A model generated the notes under the pieces. It was not told the origin of the DNA. It saw only the letters and a list, made by a program, of their open reading frames with translations, and did not search any database. From positions 247,816 through 260,932 of the forward strand of contig MU657203.1 in the NCBI GenBank assembly GCA_026770575.1: a stretch of 13,117 nucleotides of DNA. The letters run 5' to 3'. Source of the DNA: Pelagophyceae sp. CCMP2097 (taxonomy: Eukaryota > Sar > Pelagophyceae). Shown here piece by piece: positions 13,023 through 13,117 of the stretch; the first letter of the stretch is position 1; every line of letters begins with the position of its first letter. Both the position numbers and the translations under genes were made by a program.

Positions 13023-13117
13023 AAATGCTCAGCACTCTCCTTTAGCGAGCGTTGTATCGCGAGCTTTGTTCAAAGCCAATACCCATATTGATATGGAAGC
13101 CGGGGCCGGGGTGGGCG

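Overview
The window looks like nuclear DNA of a unicellular eukaryotic alga, most likely a stramenopile of the pelagophyte type. The organism call is an inference. It rests on spliceosomal introns, a 38-residue OPR-like repeat protein with an organelle-type presequence, a Zn2Cys6 regulator with a long disordered tail, high GC content and class II transposon debris. No bacterial operon structure, rRNA gene or convincing tRNA gene was found.

Left part (1-8693): two divergent genes share an intergenic region of about 870 bp. On the minus strand (741 down to the window edge) lies the 5' part of an RRM plus OPR-like RNA-binding protein. On the plus strand, a ten-exon gene can be assembled by hand from 1613 to 8693. 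It encodes a 1000-residue Zn2Cys6 (Gal4-type) transcription factor. The cluster is split between exons 1 and 2 and appears only after splicing. All nine junctions keep the reading frame. Six donors are GTGCG(T/C/A) and eight of nine acceptors end in TAG. Exon 10 (6671-8693) encodes a 673-residue low-complexity tail rich in Gln, Ala, Pro and Phe, ending in an acidic-hydrophobic motif.

Seven introns are 65-119 bp, but intron 3 (1386 bp) and intron 9 (2042 bp) are swollen by degenerate 12-15 bp minisatellites. Intron 9 also carries a 208 bp AT-rich inverted-repeat element.

Middle part (8694-10287): the 3' flank of the factor gene, a weak ORF, and at 9641-9802 a divergent second copy of the gene's last 15 codons, stop and 3' flank. 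This copy abuts a 14 bp perfect hairpin. A cluster of CCTACG-type palindromes follows.

Right part (10288-12466): a 2163 bp non-autonomous hAT-like transposon with 20 bp perfect terminal inverted repeats starting CAGGG and a perfect 8 bp target duplication, CAACTCAG. Inside are GGGTGC hexamer subterminal repeats, an inverted-repeat segment built on GAATCGATTC palindromes, and a second element with 67 bp perfect inverted repeats and a tandemly duplicated right half. The last 650 bp hold only a weak ORF and short direct repeats.
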